A DNA stretch of 64,000 bases from Kineosporia babensis (lineage in GTDB: Bacteria > Actinomycetota > Actinomycetes > Actinomycetales > Kineosporiaceae): NCBI RefSeq assembly GCF_021129305.1, contig NZ_JAJOMB010000002.1, positions 558,001 through 622,000 on the forward strand, given 5' to 3'. The notes beneath the pieces are model-generated. The model searched no databases and was not told the DNA's origin. It saw nothing but the letters and a program-made list of their open reading frames with translations. Numbering within the stretch: the first letter of the stretch is position 1; each line of letters begins with the position of its first letter. Below, piece by piece: positions 27,274 to 35,399 of the stretch. The translations under genes were made by a program, and so were the position numbers.

Positions 27274-27301
27274 CTATTGCTTGAGCTGGGAGCAGCCAGA
27301 G

Positions 27302-28219
27302 ATGACCTACAGCGTGACCGGTGCCATCTACGCCGAGGTCGTCGCCACCGAACGGATCAGCCCGCACCTGGTGCGGATCGTCCTCGGCGGACCCGAGCTG
27401 TCGCAGTACCAGCCGCTGCAGGTGCCGGACGAGGCGGTCGTCCTCTGGTTCCCCAAGGAGGGGCAGGACCGGCCCGCCCCGCTGACCGAGAAGGACGGCG
27501 TCTGGGGGCATCACGACCCGCAGGTCGCCCCGCCCGGCCGCAACTACACCGTGCGCTCCTTCGAACCGGGTGAGAACGCCCGGATGACCGTGGACTTCGT
27601 GGTTCACCCGGGCGGGGTCGCAGGCGAGTGGGCGGTCAAGGCACAGGTCGGGCAGCAGCTGATGATCACCCGGCCGCGCTGCTGGTTCGAGCCCCCGGCC
27701 GACGCCCGGTGGATCCTGGCCGCCGCCGACCTCACCGGCCTGCCGGCCCTGGCCCGGATCATCGAGGAGTGCAAGCCCGACGGCCCGGCCGTGCACGCGA
27801 TGGTCGAGACGGTGGACGCGGCGGACCTGGCCGGGCTGCCCGCCACCCAGTGTCACGCCCGCAGCGTCGACGCGAGCGTGGGCACAGGTAACGGCGTGGC
27901 GCCCGGGGCGCTGGCCGACCTGATCGCGGCCAAGCTGCCGGAGCTGGTCGGGAAGGGCCCGGGGTACGTCTGGTACTCGGGCGAGGCGGCGCAGTCCCGG
28001 GAGATCCGCAAGCTGCTGCGCAAGGGGCACGGCTGGCCGCTCGAGCGGGTGGCGACGGTGGGCTACTGGCGGCAGGACGCCGAACGCTGGAACGAGACGT
28101 TCGAGAAGATCGGCGGCGAGCAGCTGGTGCAGGTGTACTACGAGGCGGTCGAGCACGGCCTCTCGAACGCCGAGGCGTCGGAACTGCTCGACGAGGCGTA
28201 CGAGAAGGCCGGGCTCTGA
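27302..28219 (+). CDS. Siderophore-interacting protein (ViuB/SIP-type flavin-dependent ferric reductase)
   Basis: 305 residues from ATG 27302; GGGAG lies upstream, and earlier in-frame codons would place the iron box inside the gene. The FAD-binding RNYTVR motif is at 80-85, followed by VDFVVHPGGVAGEWA (flavin phosphate loop). ARWILAAADLTGLPALARII is the NAD(P)H-domain entry, and WYSGEAAQSREIRKLLR and GYWRQ are the C-terminal hallmarks. Family enzymes release iron from imported ferric siderophores in the cytosol by reduction with NAD(P)H or ferredoxin. A C-terminal extension of about 45 residues (YYEAVEHGLSNAEASELLDE) follows the usual end. No siderophore synthesis or uptake gene is in the window, so it is a stand-alone member of the iron regulon. 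Confidence 0.93.
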   Translation: MTYSVTGAIYAEVVATERISPHLVRIVLGGPELSQYQPLQVPDEAVVLWFPKEGQDRPAPLTEKDGVWGHHDPQVAPPGRNYTVRSFEPGENARMTVDFVVHPGGVAGEWAVKAQVGQQLMITRPRCWFEPPADARWILAAADLTGLPALARIIEECKPDGPAVHAMVETVDAADLAGLPATQCHARSVDASVGTGNGVAPGALADLIAAKLPELVGKGPGYVWYSGEAAQSREIRKLLRKGHGWPLERVATVGYWRQDAERWNETFEKIGGEQLVQVYYEAVEHGLSNAEASELLDEAYEKAGL

Positions 28220-28225
28220 CGCGTT

Positions 28226-29155
28226 CTAAGGGCGCATGACCGCCGAGGCGTGGAACGAGGGCTCGGTGCTCAGTACAACCCGGGTTTCCTGTTCCGGGTC
28301 GACCAGAACCAGTCCACCGTCCTCCTCCACCTCGATCCCGGCCGAGCCGGCCTTCGGCCCGTCGTACCACTCGCCGGCCAGGATCTGGGTCAGGAGGCTG
28401 GCGACCTCCTGCGGTTCGCCGATGCAGAAGTTCTCGCGGTCCGACGGGTCGCACCTGAGCAGAAGACCCTCGAACTCCAGGGTCGAACGGTCCACCCGGC
28501 AGACGGTGGCCAGCGGGGTGGCCTGGGTGCTCTCACTTCCGCAGTAGACCGCGTCGTCCATCACCTGGAACCAGTCCGCTCCGCCGATCTCCGTCTGCAG
28601 GCCCCCGCCGGGCTGGGGAAACGCGTGCTGGATCTGGGAGGCGCCGGCGTTCAGAAGGAGCAGCTCGGTGTACTCCTCGGTGTCGCAGATCTGGTAATCC
28701 GGCCCGTCAGGCGCCCGCAGGCAACCGTGGAACCGTTCCAGGCCGGCCGGGATGGTGGGCCGGCTGAGCACCCACACACCTTCCGGCGCTCGCATCGGTG
28801 TGCCGATGATCGTGCCGATCCGCTGCCGCAGGGGCAGTTCGGCCACGACCGGGAAGACCTCGTCCCGTTCGGCCTGCTCCGGCGTCTGGCTGGGCCCGTC
28901 CTGGTCGGGGACGACCAGGGAGGGCACCGGTGTCGGGTCGTCCGAGGGGGCGACGGCCGCCTTTTCCGGTAGCCCGCCGAGCAGCAGGGTGCCGGCCAGC
29001 ACCGCCAGTACAGCCACTGCGGCCAGTGCCGGGATCAGGTACCGGTGTTGGACTCGGTCCGGGGCGGGCGGAGCAGCCGCCACCCGCTCGTCCAGGTCGT
29101 GCAGGGCAGACCGGATCCGGTCGTCCAGGTTGCTCGTCCTGCTCACCTTGCTCAT
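28226..29155 (-). CDS. Membrane-anchored protein coupled to the sigma factor (anti-sigma-like, unrecognised)
   Basis: 309 residues from ATG 29155, whose ATGA overlaps the sigma-factor stop: translational coupling. Residues 1-38 are a short cytosolic tail (LDDRIRSALHDLDERVAAAP), 40-61 a single transmembrane helix, and the rest is extracytoplasmic with a Pro/Asp-rich linker and five to six cysteines. The cytosolic part is much shorter than a zinc-binding or ASD-type anti-sigma domain, so inhibition of the sigma factor is only inferred from context. SigE-family actinobacterial sigma genes are often followed by just such single-pass proteins. The extracytoplasmic domain could sense an envelope signal. 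Confidence 0.7.
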   Translation of the reverse strand: MSKVSRTSNLDDRIRSALHDLDERVAAAPPAPDRVQHRYLIPALAAVAVLAVLAGTLLLGGLPEKAAVAPSDDPTPVPSLVVPDQDGPSQTPEQAERDEVFPVVAELPLRQRIGTIIGTPMRAPEGVWVLSRPTIPAGLERFHGCLRAPDGPDYQICDTEEYTELLLLNAGASQIQHAFPQPGGGLQTEIGGADWFQVMDDAVYCGSESTQATPLATVCRVDRSTLEFEGLLLRCDPSDRENFCIGEPQEVASLLTQILAGEWYDGPKAGSAGIEVEEDGGLVLVDPEQETRVVLSTEPSFHASAVMRP

Positions 29156-29628
29156 CGGCCGTCCTCCTCTCCCAGGATCTTCGCCAGCCGGGCGCGAGCC
29201 TTGTACAGGTGAGCCTTGGCCGTCCCCTCCGCGCAGCCAAGAATCTCCGCCACTTCCTTCACACTGCGGTCCTCCAGGTAGGCCAGCACCACGGCGGCCC
29301 GTTGCTGCCGGGGTAACCGCCGGATCGCCGCCAGGACCACCTCGTACTGTTCTGGTGCGGGTGGCAGCGCCGGCACCGGGCGGCCGAGCTTCAGCACGGC
29401 GGCCGCCTCGGCGCGGGCCCGGCGCAGCCGCTTCGAGGCCAGCTGGATCGTGACCTTGCGCAGCCAGGCACCCGGACGCTCGTAACCGCCAACCGAGTCC
29501 CAGCTCTGCCGGGCCTGCAGCAGTGCGTCCTGGGCGACGTCCTCGGCCACCGCCCGGCTGCCCGAGACCACGCCCGCCAGGGTCACCATCCGGGGGAACT
29601 CGCGGCGGTAGAACTCCTCGAAGTCCAG
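29152..29628 (-). CDS. ECF-type (SigE-family) RNA polymerase sigma factor
   Basis: Region 2 starts immediately (LDFEEFYRREFPRMVTLAG, then AEDVAQDALLQARQSWDSV and RPGAWLRKVTIQLASKRLRR) and region 4 is AIRRLPRQQRAAVVLAYLED ... AEGTAKAHLYKARARLAKIL. I place the start at a CTG (29628) because a near-ideal AGAGGAGGG sits 6 nt upstream and the family normally begins MDFEEFYRREF. The only conventional upstream start, GTG 29769, would add a 47-residue tail unlike the family. The product would have 158 residues. It directs RNA polymerase to a small regulon, probably controlled by the coupled membrane protein. Confidence 0.88.
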   Translation of the reverse strand: MDFEEFYRREFPRMVTLAGVVSGSRAVAEDVAQDALLQARQSWDSVGGYERPGAWLRKVTIQLASKRLRRARAEAAAVLKLGRPVPALPPAPEQYEVVLAAIRRLPRQQRAAVVLAYLEDRSVKEVAEILGCAEGTAKAHLYKARARLAKILGEEDGR

Positions 29629-29887
29629 GGCCGTCCCTCCTCTGCTCGAACTTCGGCTCGAAGCTGCTGTGTGCGGTGCGGCGGGCACGATGCCAGTCCT
29701 TCCCGTCGGTCGTCGTCCATGACCAAGCACAGCCGCAGCCCAGCCTGAAGGTTTACTCCAGAGGCGCACGAATGCTGGGTCGCTCCGGCCGACGCGGTGC
29801 TGCGGGCTGTCGGGGAGCGATCCGGGTGCGGGGATCTTCCCCCGCGCGGACTAGGCTGCGGGGAATGAGCAAGGTGGAGATGCGCTG

Positions 29888-31321
29888 ATGGCACGGATCG
29901 ACGGTCGGGGACCGCAGCGGGATGCCAAGGAGGCCGCAGCGGCCGAGGCGCTCTCGCAGCGCTCCGCCGAGGTCTACAAGGAGATCCTCGACCGGGCCCC
30001 GGAGCACGACCTGGTGCCCAGCCTGGACCGGATCCAGGCGGTGGCCGAGCTGCTCGGCGACCCGCAGCGCTCGTTCGAGGCCGTGCACGTCACCGGCACC
30101 AACGGCAAGAGCTCCACCACCCGGATGATCGAGCGGCTGCTGCGCGAGCACAACCTGCGCACCGGCCGGTTCACCAGCCCGCACCTGAACGACGTGCGCG
30201 AGCGGATCTCGATCGACGGCGAGCTGATCGACCAGGAACGCTTCGTCGAGGTCTACGACGAGATCAAGCCCTACCTGGAGCTGGTCGACGCCCGCAACGC
30301 CGAGGCCGGTAACCCGCGCCTGACCTACTTCGAGGTGCTGGTCGCGCTGGCCTACGCGGCGTTCTCCGACACCCCGGTGGACGTGGCCGCGGTCGAGGTC
30401 GGCCTGGGCGGCTCCTGGGACGCGACCAACATCATCGACGCCCGGGTGGCCGTGGTCACCCCGGTCGGCGTCGATCACGAGCGTTTCCTCGGCCACGATC
30501 CGGCCACGATCGCCACCGAGAAGGCCGGCATCATCAAACCCGGTGCCATCGCCGTGCTTTCGGAGCAGCTCGAGGAAGCGATGGAGCCGCTGCTGGAGCG
30601 CGCGGCCGAGGTCGGGGCCACGGTTTTCCGCGAGGGCTACGAGTTCAGCGTCAGCAGTCGCGAAGTAGCCGTCGGCGGGCAGCTTCTCACGCTCCAGGGC
30701 GTGGCCGCGGTCTACCCCGACCTCTTCCTCCCGCTGCACGGCGCCCACCAGGCGCAGAACGCGGCCACCGCGCTCGCCGCGGTCGAGGCCTTCCTGCTCT
30801 CGGACGGGCGCGACTGGTCCACCACCGACAACTCCCGTGAGGGAACCGGTCTGGACATCGACGTGGTGCGCGCCGCGTTCGCCGACGCCAGCTCACCCGG
30901 CCGTCTCGAAATGGTCCGGCAGAGCCCGGCGGTACTGATCGACGCGGCCCATAACCCTTCCGGCGCCCAGGTTCTCGCAGACAGCCTGGAAGAGGCCTTC
31001 GGCTTCAACAAACTGGTCGGCGTGGTAGCGGTGCTGGAGGACAAGGACGCGGAGAGCATCCTCGGCGTGCTGGAGCCGGTGCTCGACGAGATCGTGGTCA
31101 CCCGCACCTCCTCCCCGCGGGCGATGGACCCGGACGAGCTGGCCGAGATCGCCGAGGACGTTTTCGGCGAGGAACGGGTGACCACCTTCCAGCGCCTGGA
31201 CGACGCCCTGGACTACGCCATGGGCCAGGCCGAACTGGGTGGCCAGATCGGCGGCGGGGTGCTGGCCACCGGCTCGGTCACGATGGCCGCCGACGTCCGC
31301 CGGCTGTTCCGGATCAAGTAG
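29888..31321 (+). CDS. folC: Folylpolyglutamate synthase/dihydrofolate synthase
   Basis: 477 residues from ATG 29888, with GGTGGAG about 9 nt upstream. Mur-ligase-type signatures: ATP loop VTGTNGKSS (68-76), the folate-binding TSPHLNDVRERI, GLGGSWDATNIID with the metal ligands, VDHERFLGHDPATIATEKAG, and C-terminal LIDAAHNPSGAQVL. It adds glutamates to folates (and to dihydropteroate), retaining them in the cytosol. In actinobacteria it normally follows valS and precedes a DUF4233 membrane gene; here valS is not upstream and DUF4233 is about 12 kb away. Confidence 0.97.
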   Translation: MARIDGRGPQRDAKEAAAAEALSQRSAEVYKEILDRAPEHDLVPSLDRIQAVAELLGDPQRSFEAVHVTGTNGKSSTTRMIERLLREHNLRTGRFTSPHLNDVRERISIDGELIDQERFVEVYDEIKPYLELVDARNAEAGNPRLTYFEVLVALAYAAFSDTPVDVAAVEVGLGGSWDATNIIDARVAVVTPVGVDHERFLGHDPATIATEKAGIIKPGAIAVLSEQLEEAMEPLLERAAEVGATVFREGYEFSVSSREVAVGGQLLTLQGVAAVYPDLFLPLHGAHQAQNAATALAAVEAFLLSDGRDWSTTDNSREGTGLDIDVVRAAFADASSPGRLEMVRQSPAVLIDAAHNPSGAQVLADSLEEAFGFNKLVGVVAVLEDKDAESILGVLEPVLDEIVVTRTSSPRAMDPDELAEIAEDVFGEERVTTFQRLDDALDYAMGQAELGGQIGGGVLATGSVTMAADVRRLFRIK

Positions 31322-31412
31322 CAGCTTCGCTGGTTGCCCAACCCGACCACGTTGTCGGGGTGACCTGCGCGCTTGTGGCGCGCCAGGCGTCCTCAATCGA
31401 CCGCTCACCGGA

Positions 31413-31449
31413 CTTTTTGTTTTTTGTGGCCGAAGTTCTTCACAAAAAG
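31413..31449. promoter_or_regulatory. AT-rich inverted repeat before the ROK repressor gene (putative operator)
   Basis: CTTTTTGT (31413-31420) and ACAAAAAG (31442-31449) form a perfect 8-bp inverted repeat spaced by 21 nt, about 75-110 nt before the ROK start. T- and A-runs are very rare elsewhere in this window, and NagC/Mlc-type ROK operators are AT-rich inverted repeats, so autoregulation is plausible. Confidence 0.45.
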
Positions 31450-31524
31450 GGCGAAGCCTGACTACTGTCACTCACAGGTGCTACACAGGGGTAGCGGCCA
31501 GACACGGACAGGGAGGTCGGCGTC

Positions 31525-32727
31525 GTGGCACGAGTCGGCACCCGTCCGGAGAACCGGCACCAGGCGCGGTTTCTCAGAATTCTGCGGGACAGCGGGCCGC
31601 AATCCCGGGCCGAGCTCGGTGACGCTGTGGAGCTGTCCAAGTCCAAGGTGGCGATCGAGGTCGAGCGCCTGGCCGAGCTGGGCTTCGTCGACATCGTCGG
31701 CCTGGCCGCCTCCCGAGGTGGCCGGCGCTCGCAGATGGTCGCCCTGTCACAGAACCTGCGCTTCGTCGGCATCGACATCGGCGCCACCTCGATCGACGTG
31801 GCCGTGCTGGACGGCGAGCTGAACCTGCTCGGCCAGGACCGGGCCGAGACCGACGTCCGGCTCGGCCCGCGGGTGGTGCTCGACCAGGCCACCGATCTGG
31901 TGGCCAAGCTGCGCGCGTCGCTGGCCGGGGGATCGGTCGCCGGGGTCGGCGTCGGAGTGCCCGGTCCGGTCAGCCAGGCCGAGGGGGCCCTGGTCGCTCC
32001 GCCGATAATGCCTGGCTGGAGTCGGTTTCCGATTCGCGACGTGCTCGGTGCGGCCCTGGGGGCCCCGGTCATGGTCGACAACGACGTGAACGTGATGGCC
32101 CTCGGCGAACTGCACGCCGGTACTGCCCGGAGCGTGCGCGACCTGCTCTTCGTCAAGATCGGCACCGGCATCGGCTGCGGCATAGTGGTCGGCGGGGAGA
32201 TCTACCGCGGGGTGAACGGCTCGGCCGGCGACATCGGGCACATCCAGGTGGACGGGCACGGTCCGGTCTGCGCCTGCGGCAATACCGGGTGCCTGGAGGC
32301 TGCCTTCGGTGGCGCCGCCCTGGCCCGGGACGCCGAAGCCGCCGCTCGTAGCGGCCGTTCCGCGTATCTGGCGGAAATGCTGGGAAAAACCCTGTCCGCG
32401 AAGGATGTCGGAGCCGCCGCCGATGCCGGAGATCCGGTCAGCCTGGCCCTGATCCGCGACGGCGGTACCCGGATCGGCAAGGTCCTGGCCTCGCTGGTCA
32501 GCTTCTTCAACCCTGGTCTGGTGGTGATCGGGGGCGGCGTGGCCGGTCTCGGTCATCCGCTGCTCGCCGAGATCCGCAGTGTCGTGTATCGCCGTTCGCT
32601 TCCTCTCGCGACCGGGAATCTGCCCATCGTCCTGTCCGAGCTCGGCGGCACCGCAGGAGTTGTCGGTGCCGGGCGGCTCATCTCCGACTCGGCCCTCTCC
32701 GTCAACGGGCAGAGTGCCACTAACTGA
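31525..32727 (+). CDS. ROK-family transcriptional repressor
   Basis: 400 residues from GTG 31525, with GGGAGG 8 nt upstream. Residues about 10-70 form a winged helix (FLRILRDSGPQSRAELGDAV, then SKSKVAIEVERLAELGFVDI). The ROK sugar-kinase-like fold follows, with GIDIGATSIDVAVLDGE and the zinc motif His239, Cys249, Cys251 and Cys256 (GHGPVCACGNTGCLEA). Such proteins repress sugar genes and release DNA on binding the sugar or its phosphate. It stands first in a same-strand cluster with an ABC importer 48 nt downstream, so it most likely controls this cassette. Whether it retains kinase activity cannot be told. Confidence 0.93.
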   Translation: MARVGTRPENRHQARFLRILRDSGPQSRAELGDAVELSKSKVAIEVERLAELGFVDIVGLAASRGGRRSQMVALSQNLRFVGIDIGATSIDVAVLDGELNLLGQDRAETDVRLGPRVVLDQATDLVAKLRASLAGGSVAGVGVGVPGPVSQAEGALVAPPIMPGWSRFPIRDVLGAALGAPVMVDNDVNVMALGELHAGTARSVRDLLFVKIGTGIGCGIVVGGEIYRGVNGSAGDIGHIQVDGHGPVCACGNTGCLEAAFGGAALARDAEAAARSGRSAYLAEMLGKTLSAKDVGAAADAGDPVSLALIRDGGTRIGKVLASLVSFFNPGLVVIGGGVAGLGHPLLAEIRSVVYRRSLPLATGNLPIVLSELGGTAGVVGAGRLISDSALSVNGQSATN

Positions 32728-32775
32728 CCCACTCTCCTAGGCACCTTCCATCCTGACCTCGAAGAGGAGGCCACC

Positions 32776-34293
32776 GTGGACGACGGCGTTCTGCTGCGCA
32801 TGCGCGGAATCGTCAAGCAGTTCCCTGGTGTACGGGCCCTGGACGGCGTCGACCTCGACGTCGCCGCAGGGCAGGTGCACTGTCTTCTCGGCCAGAACGG
32901 CGCCGGGAAGTCCACTCTGATCAGGGTTCTCGCCGGAGCGCACCGGCCGGACGAGGGCAGCCTGAGCTGGGAGGGGGAGGATGTCTCGTTCTCCTCGCCC
33001 TCGTCGGCCATCCAGCGCGGGATCGCCACCATCTACCAGGAGCTCGACCTGGTGCCGGGGCTTTCGGTGGCTGACAATCTTTACCTCGGTCACGAGAAGG
33101 CCACCGCCGGGTTCGTGCACCGCAGCGCGCAGGGTGCGGCGGCCGCTGCGGTACTGAAAAAGCTTGGCCACTCCGAGATCCCGGTGAGCCGGGAGGTCGG
33201 GCGGCTGTCGGCGGCTCAGCAGCAGATCGTCAGTCTGGCCCGGGCGCTGGCCCGGGACGCCAAGCTGATCGTGATGGACGAGCCCTCGGCGGTGCTGGCC
33301 CACGACGAGGTGGACAACCTGTTCCGGGTGATCCGCGGGCTGATCGCCGAGAACGTTGCGGTGGTCTACATTTCGCACCGGCTGGAGGAGATCCGGCAGA
33401 TCGGCGACATGGTCACCGTGCTGAAGGACGGGCGTACGGTAGCCACCGGGCTGCCCGCCAAGAGCACGCCCACGCCGGAGCTGGTCTCGCTGATGACCGG
33501 GCGGAACGTCGAATACCTCTTTCCGCCGCGAACTTCGGATCCGTTCTCCAGCGATGCTCCGCTGTTGCAGGTCGAGGGTCTGGCCCTGAAGGGCGCTTTC
33601 GAGGGAGTGGACCTGGTGGTGCGGCCTGGCGAGATCGTCGGGCTGGCCGGCCTGGTCGGCGCCGGGCGCTCCGAGGTGCTGGAGACCATCTACGGGGCTC
33701 GACGGCGAACTACCGGCACGGTCCGGATGGAAGGCCGCGAGCTGCCGGCCGGGTCGGTGCGGGCTGCGGTCAAGGCCGGCATGGGCCTCGCGCCGGAAGA
33801 GCGCAAGAGCCAGGCCCTGCTGCTGGGCGAACCGGTGGCCCGCAACGTCACACTGGCCTCACTGTCCCGGATGACGAAAACCGTTCCGGGGTGGCTGGAC
33901 CGGCGCCGCGAGAAGATCACCGCGCAGGAGGCCACGGCCGGGTTGGAGGTGCGCCCGGCCGATGTGACCCGCGCGGTGAAGACCCTTTCCGGCGGTAACC
34001 AGCAGAAGGTGGTGCTGGCCCGCTGGCTGCTCGGCTCGACCAAGCTGCTGCTGCTCGACGAGCCCACGCGGGGGGTGGACGTGGGCGCCCGATCGGAGAT
34101 CTACGCCCTGGTCCGGCGCCTGGCCGACGACGGGATGGGCGTTCTGCTGGTCTCCAGCGAGGTGCCGGAGGTACTCGGTCTGGCCGACCGGGTGCTGGTG
34201 ATGCGGGAAGGCCAGGTGGTGCACACCGGTCCCGCCGACGAACTCGACGAGCACCGCGTGCTCGACCTGGTGATGGAAGGAATCGCGCGATGA
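32776..34293 (+). CDS. Sugar ABC transporter ATP-binding protein (RbsA/MglA type, two ABC domains)
   Basis: 505 residues from GTG 32776 behind GAAGAGGAGG. First domain: Walker A GQNGAGKST (39-47), signature LSAAQQQIV, Walker B LIVMDEPSA. Second domain: degenerate Walker A GLVGAGRSE, signature LSGGNQQKV, Walker B LLLLDEPTRGVD. This two-domain layout with a degenerate second P-loop is standard for ribose/galactose/xylose-type importers (CUT2). It energises uptake of a monosaccharide or small polyol with the next two genes. The stop overlaps the permease start (ATGA). Confidence 0.95.
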   Translation: MDDGVLLRMRGIVKQFPGVRALDGVDLDVAAGQVHCLLGQNGAGKSTLIRVLAGAHRPDEGSLSWEGEDVSFSSPSSAIQRGIATIYQELDLVPGLSVADNLYLGHEKATAGFVHRSAQGAAAAAVLKKLGHSEIPVSREVGRLSAAQQQIVSLARALARDAKLIVMDEPSAVLAHDEVDNLFRVIRGLIAENVAVVYISHRLEEIRQIGDMVTVLKDGRTVATGLPAKSTPTPELVSLMTGRNVEYLFPPRTSDPFSSDAPLLQVEGLALKGAFEGVDLVVRPGEIVGLAGLVGAGRSEVLETIYGARRRTTGTVRMEGRELPAGSVRAAVKAGMGLAPEERKSQALLLGEPVARNVTLASLSRMTKTVPGWLDRRREKITAQEATAGLEVRPADVTRAVKTLSGGNQQKVVLARWLLGSTKLLLLDEPTRGVDVGARSEIYALVRRLADDGMGVLLVSSEVPEVLGLADRVLVMREGQVVHTGPADELDEHRVLDLVMEGIAR

Positions 34294-35282
34294 GTGTCTC
34301 CACGGCCCCACCGGCCGTCTCTACGCAACGGCCGGGCGTGCTGGCCCGGATGCGGGGCACCGAGGTCCGCAACCTCGGGCTGGTCGCGGTGCTCGCCGTG
34401 CTGATCGTGATCGGCGCGGTCACCAGCGAGAACTTCCTGACCACCGACAATCTCGAGAACATCCTGGTCAGCTCGTCGGTGATCGGGGTGGTCACGATCG
34501 GCATGACCTTCGTGATCATCGGCGGCGGGATCGACCTGTCGGTGGGCGCGATCGTGGCCCTGGCCTCGGTCTGGGCCACCACGCTGGCCACCCAGTCGTA
34601 CGGCCCCTGGATGATGGCGCTGTGCGCGATCCTGGTCGGTGCCGGGGCCGGGCTGGCCAACGGCCTGCTGATCGCCTACGGCCGGCTGGTGCCCTTCATC
34701 GTCACGCTGGCCATGATGGTCTCGGCCCGTGGCCTGGCCGCCCGGCTGGCCGACAACCGCACCCAGCTGGTGAACGAGCAGGGCATCAAGGACCTGGCCA
34801 AGACCGACGTGCTCGGCATCCCGCTGATGGTGATCATTCTGGCGGTGGTGGCCGCGCTGGGCTGGATCCTGCTGAACCGCACCACCTTCGGCCGGCGCAC
34901 CTTCGCGATCGGCGGCAACACCGAGGCGGCGCGGCTGGCGGGCATCGACACCCGGCTGAACACCGCACTGCTGTACGTGCTCTCCGGAACCTGCTGCGGA
35001 ATCGCCGCGGTGATGCTCCTGGCCCGGACCACCACCGGCTCCAGCACCCACGGAAACCTTTACGAGCTCGACGCCATCGCCGCGGTGATCATCGGCGGGA
35101 CGCTGCTGAGCGGAGGCCGGGGCACCCTGATCGGTTCCATCCTGGGCGTGCTGGTCTTCATCACGATCTCCAACATCTTCATCCTGAACAACCTCGCCAC
35201 CGAGACCCAGAACATCGCCAAGGGCCTGATCATCGTCGGGGCCGTGCTGCTGCAGCGCCGCGCCAACCGCGACACGACCTAG
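34290..35282 (+). CDS. Sugar ABC transporter permease (RbsC type)
   Basis: 330 residues from ATG 34290, translationally coupled to the ATPase. About eight to ten hydrophobic helices are visible after a short cytosolic N-terminus. The family loop GGGIDLSVGAIVALASV near residue 80 and the RTTFGRRTFAIGGNTEAARL motif near 200, followed by AGIDTRLNT, identify a CUT2 permease; the latter segment contacts the ATPase. The conserved AAVIIGGTLLSGGRGTL helix-loop lies near the end. It forms a membrane homodimer channel. Confidence 0.95.
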   Translation: MSVSTAPPAVSTQRPGVLARMRGTEVRNLGLVAVLAVLIVIGAVTSENFLTTDNLENILVSSSVIGVVTIGMTFVIIGGGIDLSVGAIVALASVWATTLATQSYGPWMMALCAILVGAGAGLANGLLIAYGRLVPFIVTLAMMVSARGLAARLADNRTQLVNEQGIKDLAKTDVLGIPLMVIILAVVAALGWILLNRTTFGRRTFAIGGNTEAARLAGIDTRLNTALLYVLSGTCCGIAAVMLLARTTTGSSTHGNLYELDAIAAVIIGGTLLSGGRGTLIGSILGVLVFITISNIFILNNLATETQNIAKGLIIVGAVLLQRRANRDTT

Positions 35283-35336
35283 GCGCGGGCTGGGCGGGCA
35301 AGTATGTGAGCCAAGGCGAGCAACAACCACAGGTGC

Positions 35337-35354
35337 GGGCCGGGCGGCCGGCCC
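35337..35354 (+). other. Intercistronic hairpin before the substrate-binding protein gene
   Basis: GGGCCGG-GCGG-CCGGCCC forms a 7-bp GC stem in the 117-nt gap between permease and binding-protein genes. Such hairpins often let binding-protein mRNA accumulate above the transporter message. Confidence 0.45.
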
Positions 35355-35399
35355 CCACCACGTCTCAACTTTGAAAGTCCGACCACAACGGAGGTTCCC

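Noticed and set aside
19304-31524. Hoped-for valS between clpX and folC
   Set aside because: All frames in the interval are explained by proteases, SIP, sigma factor and its partner; no class I synthetase motifs seen.
33640-33680. Loss of the Walker A lysine in the second ABC domain as a mutation
   Set aside because: GAGR instead of GAGK at this position is normal for RbsA/MglA-type proteins.
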